From NCBI GenBank assembly GCA_947495915.1, contig CANMAW010000003.1, forward strand, positions 372,001-436,000: DNA of 64,000 bases, in the 5' to 3' direction. Every line of letters starts with the position of its first letter. The first letter of the stretch is position 1. Source of the stretch: Maribacter algarum (ex Lu et al. 2025) (nom. illeg.) (GTDB lineage: Bacteria; Bacteroidota; Bacteroidia; Flavobacteriales; Flavobacteriaceae). The notes below the pieces were generated by a model, which did not search any database, had not been told where the DNA came from, and worked only from the letters and a program-made list of their open reading frames with translations. The translations under genes and the position numbers were made by a program. Shown here in pieces: positions 8,410 to 16,400 of the stretch.

Positions 8410-9930
8410 ATGCGAACGTACATAGCCATTATTGTTACGCTAATCATTATTTCAAGTGTATCATGTCGCAAAGACTTTGATTACGCTTCGAGTAATGGTA
8501 GATTAGAGTTTTCTTCAGATACGATTTATTTAGATACAATTTTCACCAATATTAGAAGTAGTACCCGAACTTTAAAAGTATACAACCGAAATAGAGATGA
8601 TGTAGAAATTCCGTCGATTCAACTTGCTAAAGGTCTAAAAAGCAAGTACCGTTTGAATGTAGATGGAGTTGCAGGTAAATCTTTTCAAAATATTCCGGTA
8701 TTAGCACAAGACAGTCTATTTATTTTTATAGAAACTACCATAGACTCATCTTTTACTCAAAACAGCTTTGAATACAGCGATGTTATTGAATTTGACTCAG
8801 GCCCTCAGAAGCAAGAAATACAGCTAATTACACATGTTAAAGACGCTATTTTCTTATTCCCGAAAAGTAATCAAGACGGATTAAAAGAAATGGTTACCAT
8901 TGGATATGACAATAATGGAAATGAAATAAAAACAGAAGGAATTACCTTATCAAACGATCAACTCTACTTTTCAAATTCAAAACCATATGTAATTTATGGC
9001 TATGCTGCAGTTCCCTCAGGTAAAGAATTAACTATTGAGGCAGGAAGTCGTATACATTTTCATGCCAATTCAGGAATTGTAGTTCCAGCGGATGCACGAA
9101 TTAACATTGAAGGACTATTAAGTGAAGATCAGCCAATTTTAGAAAATCAAGTAGTTTTTGAAGGAGATCGATTAGAAGAAGAATTTACAAATACCCCGGG
9201 TCAATGGGGTGGTATTCGTCTTTTAGCTGGAAGCTCGGCTAACATTAACTTTTTAACCATTAAAAATGCCACTATCGGTATTTATAATGAAGGAAATGAA
9301 ACATTACAATCACCTACTCTATTTTTAAAAAACACTCAAATCTACAATAGTTCAAGTGTCAATTTATGGGCGAAAACCGGTAATATTCATGCGGAAAATG
9401 TTGTTTTTGGCAATGCAGGAAACATTTCTTTATACTGCAATTTAGGAGGCAGTTATCACTTTATTCATTGCACCATTGCCAATTATTGGAATAATGGATT
9501 TCGCAATGGTAAAGCCCTAGAAATCGATAATTATTTAGTGAATACCGCTTCAGATCTGATAGAAGCTAATTTTACTAATAGTATTATTGACGGAAACAAT
9601 TTTCTGGAGCTAGAACTTCGCGCAAACGAAGTAAATAGTTTTAATTATCAATTCAAAAATTGCCTATTGAAGTTTAAAGATGACCATAATACTTTTTTAA
9701 ATAATCCACTTTATAATTTTGAAGATCAAATACGATACATTGAACTTATTCAAAATGGCAATGCTGATTTTCAAGATGCGAATAAAAACAATTTTAACAT
9801 AGAAAGTACTTCTGCGGCAGTTGACCAAGCCGATCGAGATGAAGCTCAAAATACCCCCTTAGATATCTTAGGAAATGACCGTACACAATCTCCTGCTATA
9901 GGAGCATACCAAGTCGAACAACAGAACTAA
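8410..9930 (+). CDS. Lipoprotein with parallel beta-helix domain
   Basis: This 506-residue protein has an SPII signal (MRTYIAIIVTLIIISSVSC). Residues 25-140 form an Ig-like N-terminal domain (RTLKVYNRNRDDVEIPSIQL). Residues 195-500 form a right-handed parallel beta-helix, with GTIEAGSRIHF-like turns, the WGGIRLLAGSSANINFLTIKNA rung, and Asn/Gly-rich rungs. The last segment (AVDQADRDEAQNTPLDILGNDRTQSPAIGAYQ) is the 'DIxGxxR...PDIGAYE' ending common on Bacteroidota beta-helix surface proteins. Probably surface-exposed and polysaccharide-related. No catalytic residues can be assigned. Confidence 0.75.
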   Translation: MRTYIAIIVTLIIISSVSCRKDFDYASSNGRLEFSSDTIYLDTIFTNIRSSTRTLKVYNRNRDDVEIPSIQLAKGLKSKYRLNVDGVAGKSFQNIPVLAQDSLFIFIETTIDSSFTQNSFEYSDVIEFDSGPQKQEIQLITHVKDAIFLFPKSNQDGLKEMVTIGYDNNGNEIKTEGITLSNDQLYFSNSKPYVIYGYAAVPSGKELTIEAGSRIHFHANSGIVVPADARINIEGLLSEDQPILENQVVFEGDRLEEEFTNTPGQWGGIRLLAGSSANINFLTIKNATIGIYNEGNETLQSPTLFLKNTQIYNSSSVNLWAKTGNIHAENVVFGNAGNISLYCNLGGSYHFIHCTIANYWNNGFRNGKALEIDNYLVNTASDLIEANFTNSIIDGNNFLELELRANEVNSFNYQFKNCLLKFKDDHNTFLNNPLYNFEDQIRYIELIQNGNADFQDANKNNFNIESTSAAVDQADRDEAQNTPLDILGNDRTQSPAIGAYQVEQQN

Positions 9931-9997
9931 AATTATATTTTTCAATATTTTTGTAAGATTATTCTTACTTTATGTAAAAATTGTTTATTTTCCCTCA

Positions 9998-10022
9998 AAA
10001 ACCTCCATTTAAATAAGGTTTT
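9998..10022 (+). promoter_or_regulatory. 25-bp dyad, copy 1 (shared with 14054-14078)
   Basis: Arms AAAACCT (9998-10004) and AGGTTTT (10016-10022) flank an 11-nt centre. The second copy, upstream of the gene at 14148, is identical at 22 of 25 positions. Exactly 28 nt separate this dyad from a -7-like TAATTTGC at 10051, and a possible -33 TTG lies at 10026-10028. The ACCT-N11-AGGT core resembles LuxR/NarL-family operators. The response regulator at 13304 is the obvious candidate to bind it (inference). Confidence 0.6.
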
Positions 10023-10074
10023 CCTTTGTTTTACTTTCAAGTACAATTCCTAATTTGCACCAAACCAATCCCTC

Positions 10075-10806
10075 TTGGCTTATACCTATTCCATAATCGA
10101 TTCTGATCCAACCTCAAATCTAAGGTTGCAACATTATCTTGCCGAATATGGTTCATTTAAGTGTTGCTCAGTTGCCAGCAACAGCATTGAAGGATTAAAT
10201 GATATTTTGAAGCACAGTCCTGATATTGTGTTTATAAATTTAAATGACAATGCCCGCAGTTACTTTTTAATGACTGTAGAACTTCACCAATATGGCAATT
10301 GCATCCCAGTTTTTATTGGGCTTTCTCATAGTAAAGCACACGCCTATGAGGCCATAAAAAACAATTTTTTTGATTATTGGCTATTACCTTATAACGAATT
10401 TGATATTCGAAAATCAGTCCTTCGTTTAAAGAAAATGATGCCAGAAGAAGTTGCACCCCAAACGCTATGCTTAAAATCGTATCGTGATTTTCAATATATC
10501 AATACGAATGAAATTCTGTATTTAAAAGCCGACAACAATGCTACTGAGTTTATCATGCGTGATGGTACAATTAATAATGCCTTTAAAACGTTAAAGACTT
10601 TCGAACGTCAAATGCCAGAAAATTTCATCCGCATTCATCAAAGCTATATTGTCAACATCAATTACATTTCTCGAATTAGTTATGGTAAAGCTATATGCAC
10701 TTTAAAAAACCACAAACAACATTTACCCTTTTCAAAGTCTTACCGTCAAAACATTGACAACTTGAAGAAAATGCTTACAAAAAATGCAATTTCTTCCTTA
10801 AATTAA
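10075..10806 (+). CDS. LytTR-family regulator with degenerate receiver domain
   Basis: A TTG start is forced: the in-frame stop at 10051 precedes it and no ATG lies between. Residues 1-120 have the CheY fold with acidic residues D9 and D11 and the switch Ser (FIGLS). The phosphoacceptor position is Asn55 (VFINL) and the conserved Lys of the KP motif is Leu104 (WLLPY), so phosphorylation is unlikely. Residues 135-240 are a LytTR DNA-binding domain (LKSYRDFQYINTNEILYLKAD, FIRIHQSYIVNINYI). Probably a dimeric transcription factor controlled by level or ligand. It begins the regulatory island, behind dyad copy 1. Confidence 0.85.
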   Translation: MAYTYSIIDSDPTSNLRLQHYLAEYGSFKCCSVASNSIEGLNDILKHSPDIVFINLNDNARSYFLMTVELHQYGNCIPVFIGLSHSKAHAYEAIKNNFFDYWLLPYNEFDIRKSVLRLKKMMPEEVAPQTLCLKSYRDFQYINTNEILYLKADNNATEFIMRDGTINNAFKTLKTFERQMPENFIRIHQSYIVNINYISRISYGKAICTLKNHKQHLPFSKSYRQNIDNLKKMLTKNAISSLN

Positions 10807-10954
10807 AATAATTCTATCAAACTAGGGTCATTCACCCTTGAAAGCTGTTCAAATACTTCTAGAATTTTAAAATCAACATTTTCAGTTCGAAGTGAAACTA
10901 CCTTTATTCTATAGTTAATAACAAAAGTTTCACAAACAATTAAAAATTTAGAAC

Positions 10955-11119
10955 ATGAAGAAAGTAGCAAGTATTTTAGCAGTAGTTTTAATGGCAATGG
11001 GTATGGTATCATGTGAGAATGATGCTGCAAGCAATGATGAATTGTATGACTCTTTAGAGATAATGGCTAACGATGAAAATGGTACAGAACATTCGCAAGG
11101 AAGTGGTGGTAATTACTAA
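10955..11119 (+). CDS. Small exported lipoprotein, 54 residues
   Basis: ATG at 10955 encodes MKKVASILAVVLMAMGMVSC, a short SPII signal with Cys20 as the lipidated residue. The mature 35 residues are acidic (ENDAASNDELYDSLEIMAND) and end EHSQGSGGNY. The frame is clear through to TAA and is followed at once by an intrinsic terminator, which supports a real transcript. The family is not recognised. It lies between the LytTR regulator and the TPR kinase and may be a signal, a kinase partner or an unrelated envelope protein. It is below usual gene-caller length and easy to miss. Confidence 0.7.
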   Translation: MKKVASILAVVLMAMGMVSCENDAASNDELYDSLEIMANDENGTEHSQGSGGNY

Positions 11120-11133
11120 ACAAAAATAAAATC

Positions 11134-11170
11134 AAAAGCCTTGAATTAATTTTTTCAAGGCTTTTTTTTT
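11134..11170 (+). terminator. Intercistronic intrinsic terminator
   Basis: AAAGCCTTGAA pairs with TTCAAGGCTTT, followed by a long T-run that ends at 11170. The kinase ATG is at 11185, only 14 nt on, so the hairpin either ends the small-lipoprotein mRNA or meters read-through into the kinase. Confidence 0.85.
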
Positions 11171-11184
11171 TACCTTGTACTGCA

Positions 11185-13290
11185 ATGAATGCTAAAAACC
11201 AGCCCCTATATATGCATTTTAAATTCGCAGTTTTATTACTGATTTGCTCTTTTTTTTATAATTGCTCTCCTTCTACCTCAAACAATAGCATACAAGAAAC
11301 TGAACCTGAGCTCGATAGTATAACCATTTGGATTACGGCTGGTCAAAATAAAAAGAGCCCTGAACAGTTTCGGCGAGAGAGTCTTATTAAAGCTTATAAC
11401 AATTCAAGCACCCAAGAAAATGACTCTTTAAAAATATCTTACCTATCTAGAATACAATGGAGCTTCTCAAATTTAAAAGATTCTGTATGGTTTAGAAAGA
11501 CCAATTCAGAAGCCATGCGATTGGCATCAAAACTTCGCGATACACAACGTTTGGCCGGTATTAATTGGGATTTAGGATTATTTTTTAATGCTAATATGGT
11601 CAAAGACAGTGCCTACTACCACCTAGGTCAAGCTCAAAAATTATATGAATCATTAGGCGATGATAAAAGATCCGGAATTCTAAGTTTTGATATTGGAGTG
11701 ATTCAAGCAGATGTAAAAGACTATACAGGTAGTGAGGTTAATCTTATTAGAGCTATACGGCTACTTAAGCCCTTGGAAGAGAATTTTTGGTTACATCTAA
11801 GCTATAGTAACTTAGGAATTGTTTCTAAAGATTTAAAAGATTTTAGCAATTCTTTAGCCTATTATGAAATAGCTGGTGACTATTTAGACAAAATCAAAAA
11901 TAAAGGCAATCGCCAAAGCACTCTAGATAATAATATTGGGGTTACCTATTTAGAAAGTCATGAATATGCAAAGGCAAATTCATATTTCGAAAAAGCACTC
12001 AAATTAGATAGTCTTCGTTACAAATCACCAGATGAATATGCCCGCAATTTAAACAATTTAGCCCAAGGACTTTACCATGTTAAAAAGTATGAAGCAGCGG
12101 AAGACATGTTTTCTGAATCCATAAAAATTAGAGATAGTATTAATGATTTATCAGGCCTGGCAGGTAGTTATTTGAGTTTAGCAGAATACTACCAATTTCG
12201 AAACGATACCTTGCCAGCCATTACGAATGCTAAAAAATCTAAAGATCTAGCAGAAAAAAGCAATAATACCTTGCGTCTATTAGAATCATTAGCATTATTG
12301 ACCAAAATGGATCAACAAAATGCCGCTTTGTTTGGTAAAAAATATATCGTTCTAAATGACAGTCTTCAACAAGAAGAACGTAACATTCGAAACAAGTTTG
12401 CAAGAATACGATTTGAAACAGATGAATTTATAGCCGAAAATGAACTACTTGGTCAACAAAAACGCATTTGGAGCGGTATTGCCGTAGCGGTATTTTTACT
12501 AGGCTTACTTATTTTAATTACCCTAATTCAAAGAAACAGAAATAAAGTATTGAAGTTTAAACAGCAACAACAAGCTACCAACGAAGAAATTTTTAATTTA
12601 ATGCTAGCTCAAAAAGAAAAGGTTGAAGAAGGAAAAAAATTAGAACAAAAAAGAGTATCTGAAGAACTTCATGATGGCGTTTTAGGTAGATTACTGGGTA
12701 CAAGAATGATGCTTATAGGTTTAAACAAAAAAACCGACGAAGAATCTATTTCACAACGAGCTAAAGCAATTACTATTTTACAAGAAGTTGAAAACGAAGT
12801 ACGATCGATTTCGCATGAGCTTAGCCATGCCGCATATCAAAAAATTCATAACTTTATCTTATCAATTAAAGATCTTTTAAAAACAATTGAAGCTTCATCA
12901 AAGATTAAAATGGAGTTTGATTGTGCAGATGATTTAGACTATGATGCATTAAATGGTGACATAAAAATTAATCTGTATCGAATTATACAAGAAATCATTC
13001 AAAATGCAGTTAAACATTCAGGGTGTTCATGTGTCAGTCTTAGTTTCAATGAAGATTCTGAGTATTTAAAAGTGACTATTTCAGATGACGGCAAAGGCTT
13101 TGTTGTAAAAAAAGGAAAAAAAGGCATCGGCATGAGAAACATCACCTCGAGGATGACAAAAGTGAATGGCACTTGGAATATTGATAGCACATTGGGTTTA
13201 GGTACTACGGTAACATTAGTGATTCCGATAGTTACTAGCGATAACACCAACAATATTAAAATAGAGCAAGGAGATTTACAAGAATTTTAA
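11185..13290 (+). CDS. TPR-containing sensor histidine kinase (HisKA_3 / NarX-type)
   Basis: This 701-residue protein has an N-terminal export signal with lipobox-like FYNC; an alternative ATG at 11212 gives MHFKFAVLLLICSFFYNC. Tetratricopeptide repeats occupy about 100-380 (NNIGVTYLESHEYAKANSYFEKALKL, NLNNLAQGLYHVKKYEAAEDMFSES) and should be periplasmic. A single membrane helix lies at 430-449. HisKA_3 has the phosphoacceptor His496 in SEELHDGVLGRL, and the ATPase has NAVKHSG, DDGKGF and GIGMRN. It should phosphorylate the regulator encoded 13 bp downstream. The TPRs suggest a peptide or protein ligand (inference). Confidence 0.92.
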   Translation: MNAKNQPLYMHFKFAVLLLICSFFYNCSPSTSNNSIQETEPELDSITIWITAGQNKKSPEQFRRESLIKAYNNSSTQENDSLKISYLSRIQWSFSNLKDSVWFRKTNSEAMRLASKLRDTQRLAGINWDLGLFFNANMVKDSAYYHLGQAQKLYESLGDDKRSGILSFDIGVIQADVKDYTGSEVNLIRAIRLLKPLEENFWLHLSYSNLGIVSKDLKDFSNSLAYYEIAGDYLDKIKNKGNRQSTLDNNIGVTYLESHEYAKANSYFEKALKLDSLRYKSPDEYARNLNNLAQGLYHVKKYEAAEDMFSESIKIRDSINDLSGLAGSYLSLAEYYQFRNDTLPAITNAKKSKDLAEKSNNTLRLLESLALLTKMDQQNAALFGKKYIVLNDSLQQEERNIRNKFARIRFETDEFIAENELLGQQKRIWSGIAVAVFLLGLLILITLIQRNRNKVLKFKQQQQATNEEIFNLMLAQKEKVEEGKKLEQKRVSEELHDGVLGRLLGTRMMLIGLNKKTDEESISQRAKAITILQEVENEVRSISHELSHAAYQKIHNFILSIKDLLKTIEASSKIKMEFDCADDLDYDALNGDIKINLYRIIQEIIQNAVKHSGCSCVSLSFNEDSEYLKVTISDDGKGFVVKKGKKGIGMRNITSRMTKVNGTWNIDSTLGLGTTVTLVIPIVTSDNTNNIKIEQGDLQEF

Positions 13291-13303
13291 AGCAGATAGA
13301 ATA

Positions 13304-13972
13304 ATGGAGATAGTACGAATTTTAGCGGTAGATGATCATGAAATGACAACGCTTGGTTATAAATATATTTTAGAAGGTGAACAATTTGACAATTTTGAAG
13401 TTCGAGTCGATAATGCTACAAGTTATGAAATGGGAAAAGAGAAAATTGAATTTTCTTCTCGCTCACTAAAATATGACATCATTTTATTAGATATACAATT
13501 GTTTCCTACGCATGCCAAAGAAAACAAAAGTGGTGAAGATTTAGGAATACTTGCAAGACAATTAGTACCGGAATCAAAAGTAGTCTTTATGTCTTCTTTT
13601 AGTGACAATTTAAGAATTAATAGTATTTTCAAATCGGTTGACCCTGACGGATATATGGTTAAGTCTGAAATTGATGAAAAGTCATTAAGAGCTATGGTAG
13701 AAACGGTAATTACAAAACCTCCTTATTATACTGCCGGAGCATTTGCTGCAATTCGAAGAAGAATGACCAATGACGTGGTTGTAGATGACCTGGATAAAAA
13801 GATATTATACTACCTATCTATAGGAACCCGAACAAAAGACATTGCACCGTTAATATCTTCAGCAACAACCACTGTTGAATCAAGAAAACGGCAATTAAAA
13901 GCACTTTTTGGAATAGAAAGTGGTAATGATATATCACTTATTGAAGAAGCTCGTAAAAAAGGATTCATTTAA
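13304..13972 (+). CDS. Response regulator, receiver plus LuxR/NarL-type HTH
   Basis: This 222-residue regulator has a receiver at 1-130 with acidic pocket AVDDHE and phosphoacceptor Asp63 (IILLDIQLF). The switch residues are VFMSS, and Lys is kept in YMVKSEID. The C-terminal HTH (about 160-222, LDKKILYYLSIGTRTKDIAPLISSATTTVESRKRQLKALFGI) is a GerE/LuxR-like domain. It starts 13 bp after the kinase stop, so the two are a cognate pair in one operon. LuxR-type domains bind dyads as dimers; the two 25-bp dyads of this island are plausible targets (inference). Confidence 0.9.
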   Translation: MEIVRILAVDDHEMTTLGYKYILEGEQFDNFEVRVDNATSYEMGKEKIEFSSRSLKYDIILLDIQLFPTHAKENKSGEDLGILARQLVPESKVVFMSSFSDNLRINSIFKSVDPDGYMVKSEIDEKSLRAMVETVITKPPYYTAGAFAAIRRRMTNDVVVDDLDKKILYYLSIGTRTKDIAPLISSATTTVESRKRQLKALFGIESGNDISLIEEARKKGFI

Positions 13973-14053
13973 CACTTAAAAAAGTGTAAAACGGAAGCGA
14001 TATAACTTATTGATATTTAGTTGTTTAAGGTTTTCAGAGTTGTTTAACCAAGG

Positions 14054-14078
14054 AAAACCTCCATATTTATAAGGTTTT
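14054..14078 (+). promoter_or_regulatory. 25-bp dyad, copy 2
   Basis: Arms AAAACCT (14054-14060) and AGGTTTT (14072-14078) match copy 1 at 9998-10022, with only three central differences. The -7-like TAACTTTA begins at 14107, again exactly 28 nt after the dyad. An extra half-site (AAGGTTTTC, 14029-14037) lies just upstream. Confidence 0.6.
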
Positions 14079-14147
14079 ATACTGGTGAGATACTAAAAGT
14101 AAAATATAACTTTACTATTCAACTAAACTATTTTATCACCAAAAATC

Positions 14148-14804
14148 ATGCCTTCAAATCCAAAAAAACATCGACACAATTCTTCCCGAAAATTAAGTAA
14201 TGAAAAACAAGTTATAGGACTTGATACTTTTGAATCGGAGTTAGAAAAACACTTTTTTTCAAACATTCAAATACGTGATTATTCTACTTCCGAATCTGAA
14301 GTTAGTCTAATTGTTGAAATTGAATGCAATTTAGATCTTATTGAAGTTTTAGAGCATTTTAACAAAGAAATGTGGGGTAATTTCTCATCTAAAAAAGCTT
14401 CTTTCTCAGCGGCTCTTCATAAGCTACAACAAGCAAATGATTTGCAAATTGATATTGAAGAATTAACATTGTTTCTCAATGACACCTCTATTATCATAAG
14501 TAAAATTTACAATCAAAGCATTTCGCAGCAATTAGAAAACATGTTTACTGCACTTAGTAAACATTGTGTTTATTTCACCAAAGGAATGACTGAAATACCC
14601 TATGAAATTTATATTTCCGTTTTCGAAAACGATGTCGTTATGAACGAAAAAATTAGCATAAACATTTCGAAAGCCGAAAATTTAGCAGCTCAAAGTTATT
14701 TTAGCTTTTGGGGCCTATATTTCTATTCAGAAACTGATGCTTCTATTTTTGATTTAAAAAATCAAACTATTATTGACGGAAAACTACAAATGTTAAATAG
14801 ATAA
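14148..14804 (+). CDS. Hypothetical protein controlled by the shared dyad
   Basis: This 218-residue protein was not recognised. The N-terminus is basic and Ser/Asn-rich (MPSNPKKHRHNSSRKLSN) with no signal peptide or membrane segment. The body is alternating helix and strand with many hydrophobic strands (SEVSLIVEIECNLDLIEVLEHF, YEIYISVFENDVVMN). It is acidic overall apart from the basic start. Its promoter carries the same 25-bp dyad as the LytTR gene at the head of the island, so it is probably an effector or output of the system. It converges with glyA. Confidence 0.6.
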   Translation: MPSNPKKHRHNSSRKLSNEKQVIGLDTFESELEKHFFSNIQIRDYSTSESEVSLIVEIECNLDLIEVLEHFNKEMWGNFSSKKASFSAALHKLQQANDLQIDIEELTLFLNDTSIIISKIYNQSISQQLENMFTALSKHCVYFTKGMTEIPYEIYISVFENDVVMNEKISINISKAENLAAQSYFSFWGLYFYSETDASIFDLKNQTIIDGKLQMLNR

Positions 14805-14836
14805 CACTATCTCATCATTTTGCAAACAGCATCAAT

Positions 14837-16111
14837 TTAGATATTGAACAACTCTCTATTATTCATCAAAGAATTTACTTTTTCTTTTACCTTTAATAGT
14901 GCTTGCTCATTATCATGATTTGTAAGAGCCTGGTCTATCAATTCCACTATTGTAGACATGTCAGCTTCTTTCAATCCTCTTGTGGTAATCGCAGCAGTTC
15001 CGAATCTAATTCCAGAAGTAACAAAAGGTGATTTATCATCAAACGGCACCATATTTTTATTTGCCGTAATATCTGCCTTAACAAGAACATTTTCAGCATC
15101 TTTGCCGGTAATATTTTTATTTCTCAGATCAATAAGCATCATATGATTATCAGTTCCCCCAGAAATAATATGATAATCTTTTGCAACAAAGGCAGCAGCC
15201 ATAGCTTCCGCATTCTTTTTTACTTGTAACATATAATGCAAAAAGTCATCTGTTAAAGCTTCACCGAAAGCAATTGCCTTCGCAGCAATAATATGCTCTA
15301 ACGGTCCACCTTGATTACCAGGAAAAACTGCTAAATTTAATAAAGCAGACATTTTTCTAAGTTTACCATTTTTCAATTTTATTCCGAACGGGTTGTCAAA
15401 ATCTTCACCCATCAGTATCAATCCACCTCTTGGTCCGCGTAATGTTTTATGCGTAGTGGTGGTAACTATATGGCAATGTGGTATTGGATCATTTAAAATT
15501 CCTTTAGCAATTAACCCCGCTGGGTGAGATATATCAGCCAACAATAAAGCCCCTACACTATCGGCTATCTCTCTAAATCTCTTAAAATCCATATCACGCG
15601 AATAAGCTGAAGCTCCGGCAATAATCACTTTAGGCTTCTCACGTGTAGCTATTTCTTGAATGGCATTATAATCTAACTCACCAGTTTCTTTATCTACCCC
15701 ATAAAATACAGGGTTATACAATCTACCAGAAAAATTAACTGGTGAACCATGTGTCAAATGACCTCCATGAGACAAATCAAAACCAAGAATAGTATCACCA
15801 GGTTGTAAACAAGCATGATAAACAGATGCGTTCGCCTGAGAACCTGAATGTGGTTGAACATTTGCATAAACAGCCCCAAACAATTCTTTTGCTCTATCAA
15901 TGGCCAGTTGTTCAATTTCATCAACTACCTCACAACCACCATAATAACGCTTTCCAGGATAACCTTCAGCATATTTATTGGTTAAAACTGAACCTGCAGC
16001 CTCCATCACTTGAGGACTCGTAAAGTTTTCAGATGCTATCAATTCTATTCCATTTATTTGTCGCTCTTTTTCGGCTTCAATAAGTTGAAATATAGTTTCG
16101 TCACGTTGCAT
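14837..16111 (-). CDS. glyA: Serine hydroxymethyltransferase
   Basis: The start is the ATG at 16111 ([18 protein letters not shown]); the upstream ATG at 16138 adds an atypical stretch. The 424-residue PLP enzyme interconverts serine and glycine while making 5,10-methylene-THF. Motifs: [24 protein letters not shown] (Tyr of the folate site), [11 protein letters not shown] with the Schiff-base lysine in TTTTHK, and [17 protein letters not shown]. Length is normal. A minus-strand TACTTTTG element (16145-16138) about 27 nt upstream is a likely -7 box. Confidence 0.97.
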   Translation of the reverse strand: MQRDETIFQLIEAEKERQINGIELIASENFTSPQVMEAAGSVLTNKYAEGYPGKRYYGGCEVVDEIEQLAIDRAKELFGAVYANVQPHSGSQANASVYHACLQPGDTILGFDLSHGGHLTHGSPVNFSGRLYNPVFYGVDKETGELDYNAIQEIATREKPKVIIAGASAYSRDMDFKRFREIADSVGALLLADISHPAGLIAKGILNDPIPHCHIVTTTTHKTLRGPRGGLILMGEDFDNPFGIKLKNGKLRKMSALLNLAVFPGNQGGPLEHIIAAKAIAFGEALTDDFLHYMLQVKKNAEAMAAAFVAKDYHIISGGTDNHMMLIDLRNKNITGKDAENVLVKADITANKNMVPFDDKSPFVTSGIRFGTAAITTRGLKEADMSTIVELIDQALTNHDNEQALLKVKEKVNSLMNNRELFNI

Positions 16112-16353
16112 ATTAATGAGGTGTTTAAAATGAAGCACAAAAGTACAAATTGAGAAGCTTTAAACCAGATAAAAATTCAATTTTGACTAGCTAGTTATCA
16201 AACATAAATTAACAATATTGTAATACTTTCTTTTAACTCAACGCCTTAATAACAAAGAAGTAAACTTTGACACTCCTACACTTTAAACATTTAAGGTTAT
16301 TCAACGAAACTTACCCACCATACGTCGTTTTACCAATAACCGCCTATTAATTT

Positions 16354-16368
16354 TGGCACGAGAGTTGG
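16354..16368 (+). promoter_or_regulatory. Sigma54-like -24/-12 promoter
   Basis: TGGCACG-AGAG-TTGG matches the RpoN consensus TGGCACG-N4-TTGC apart from the final base, with exact spacing and a T-rich run in front (TTTTGG). Transcription would start about 12 nt on, near 16380, leaving a leader of about 20 nt before the ATG at 16401. Confidence 0.5.
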
Positions 16369-16400
16369 ATACTACTTACAAATTTTTAAACAATTTGATT

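Noticed and set aside
10803-11030. 75-residue minus-strand reading frame
   Set aside because: It covers the small lipoprotein gene on the plus strand, which has a signal peptide and a terminator behind it.
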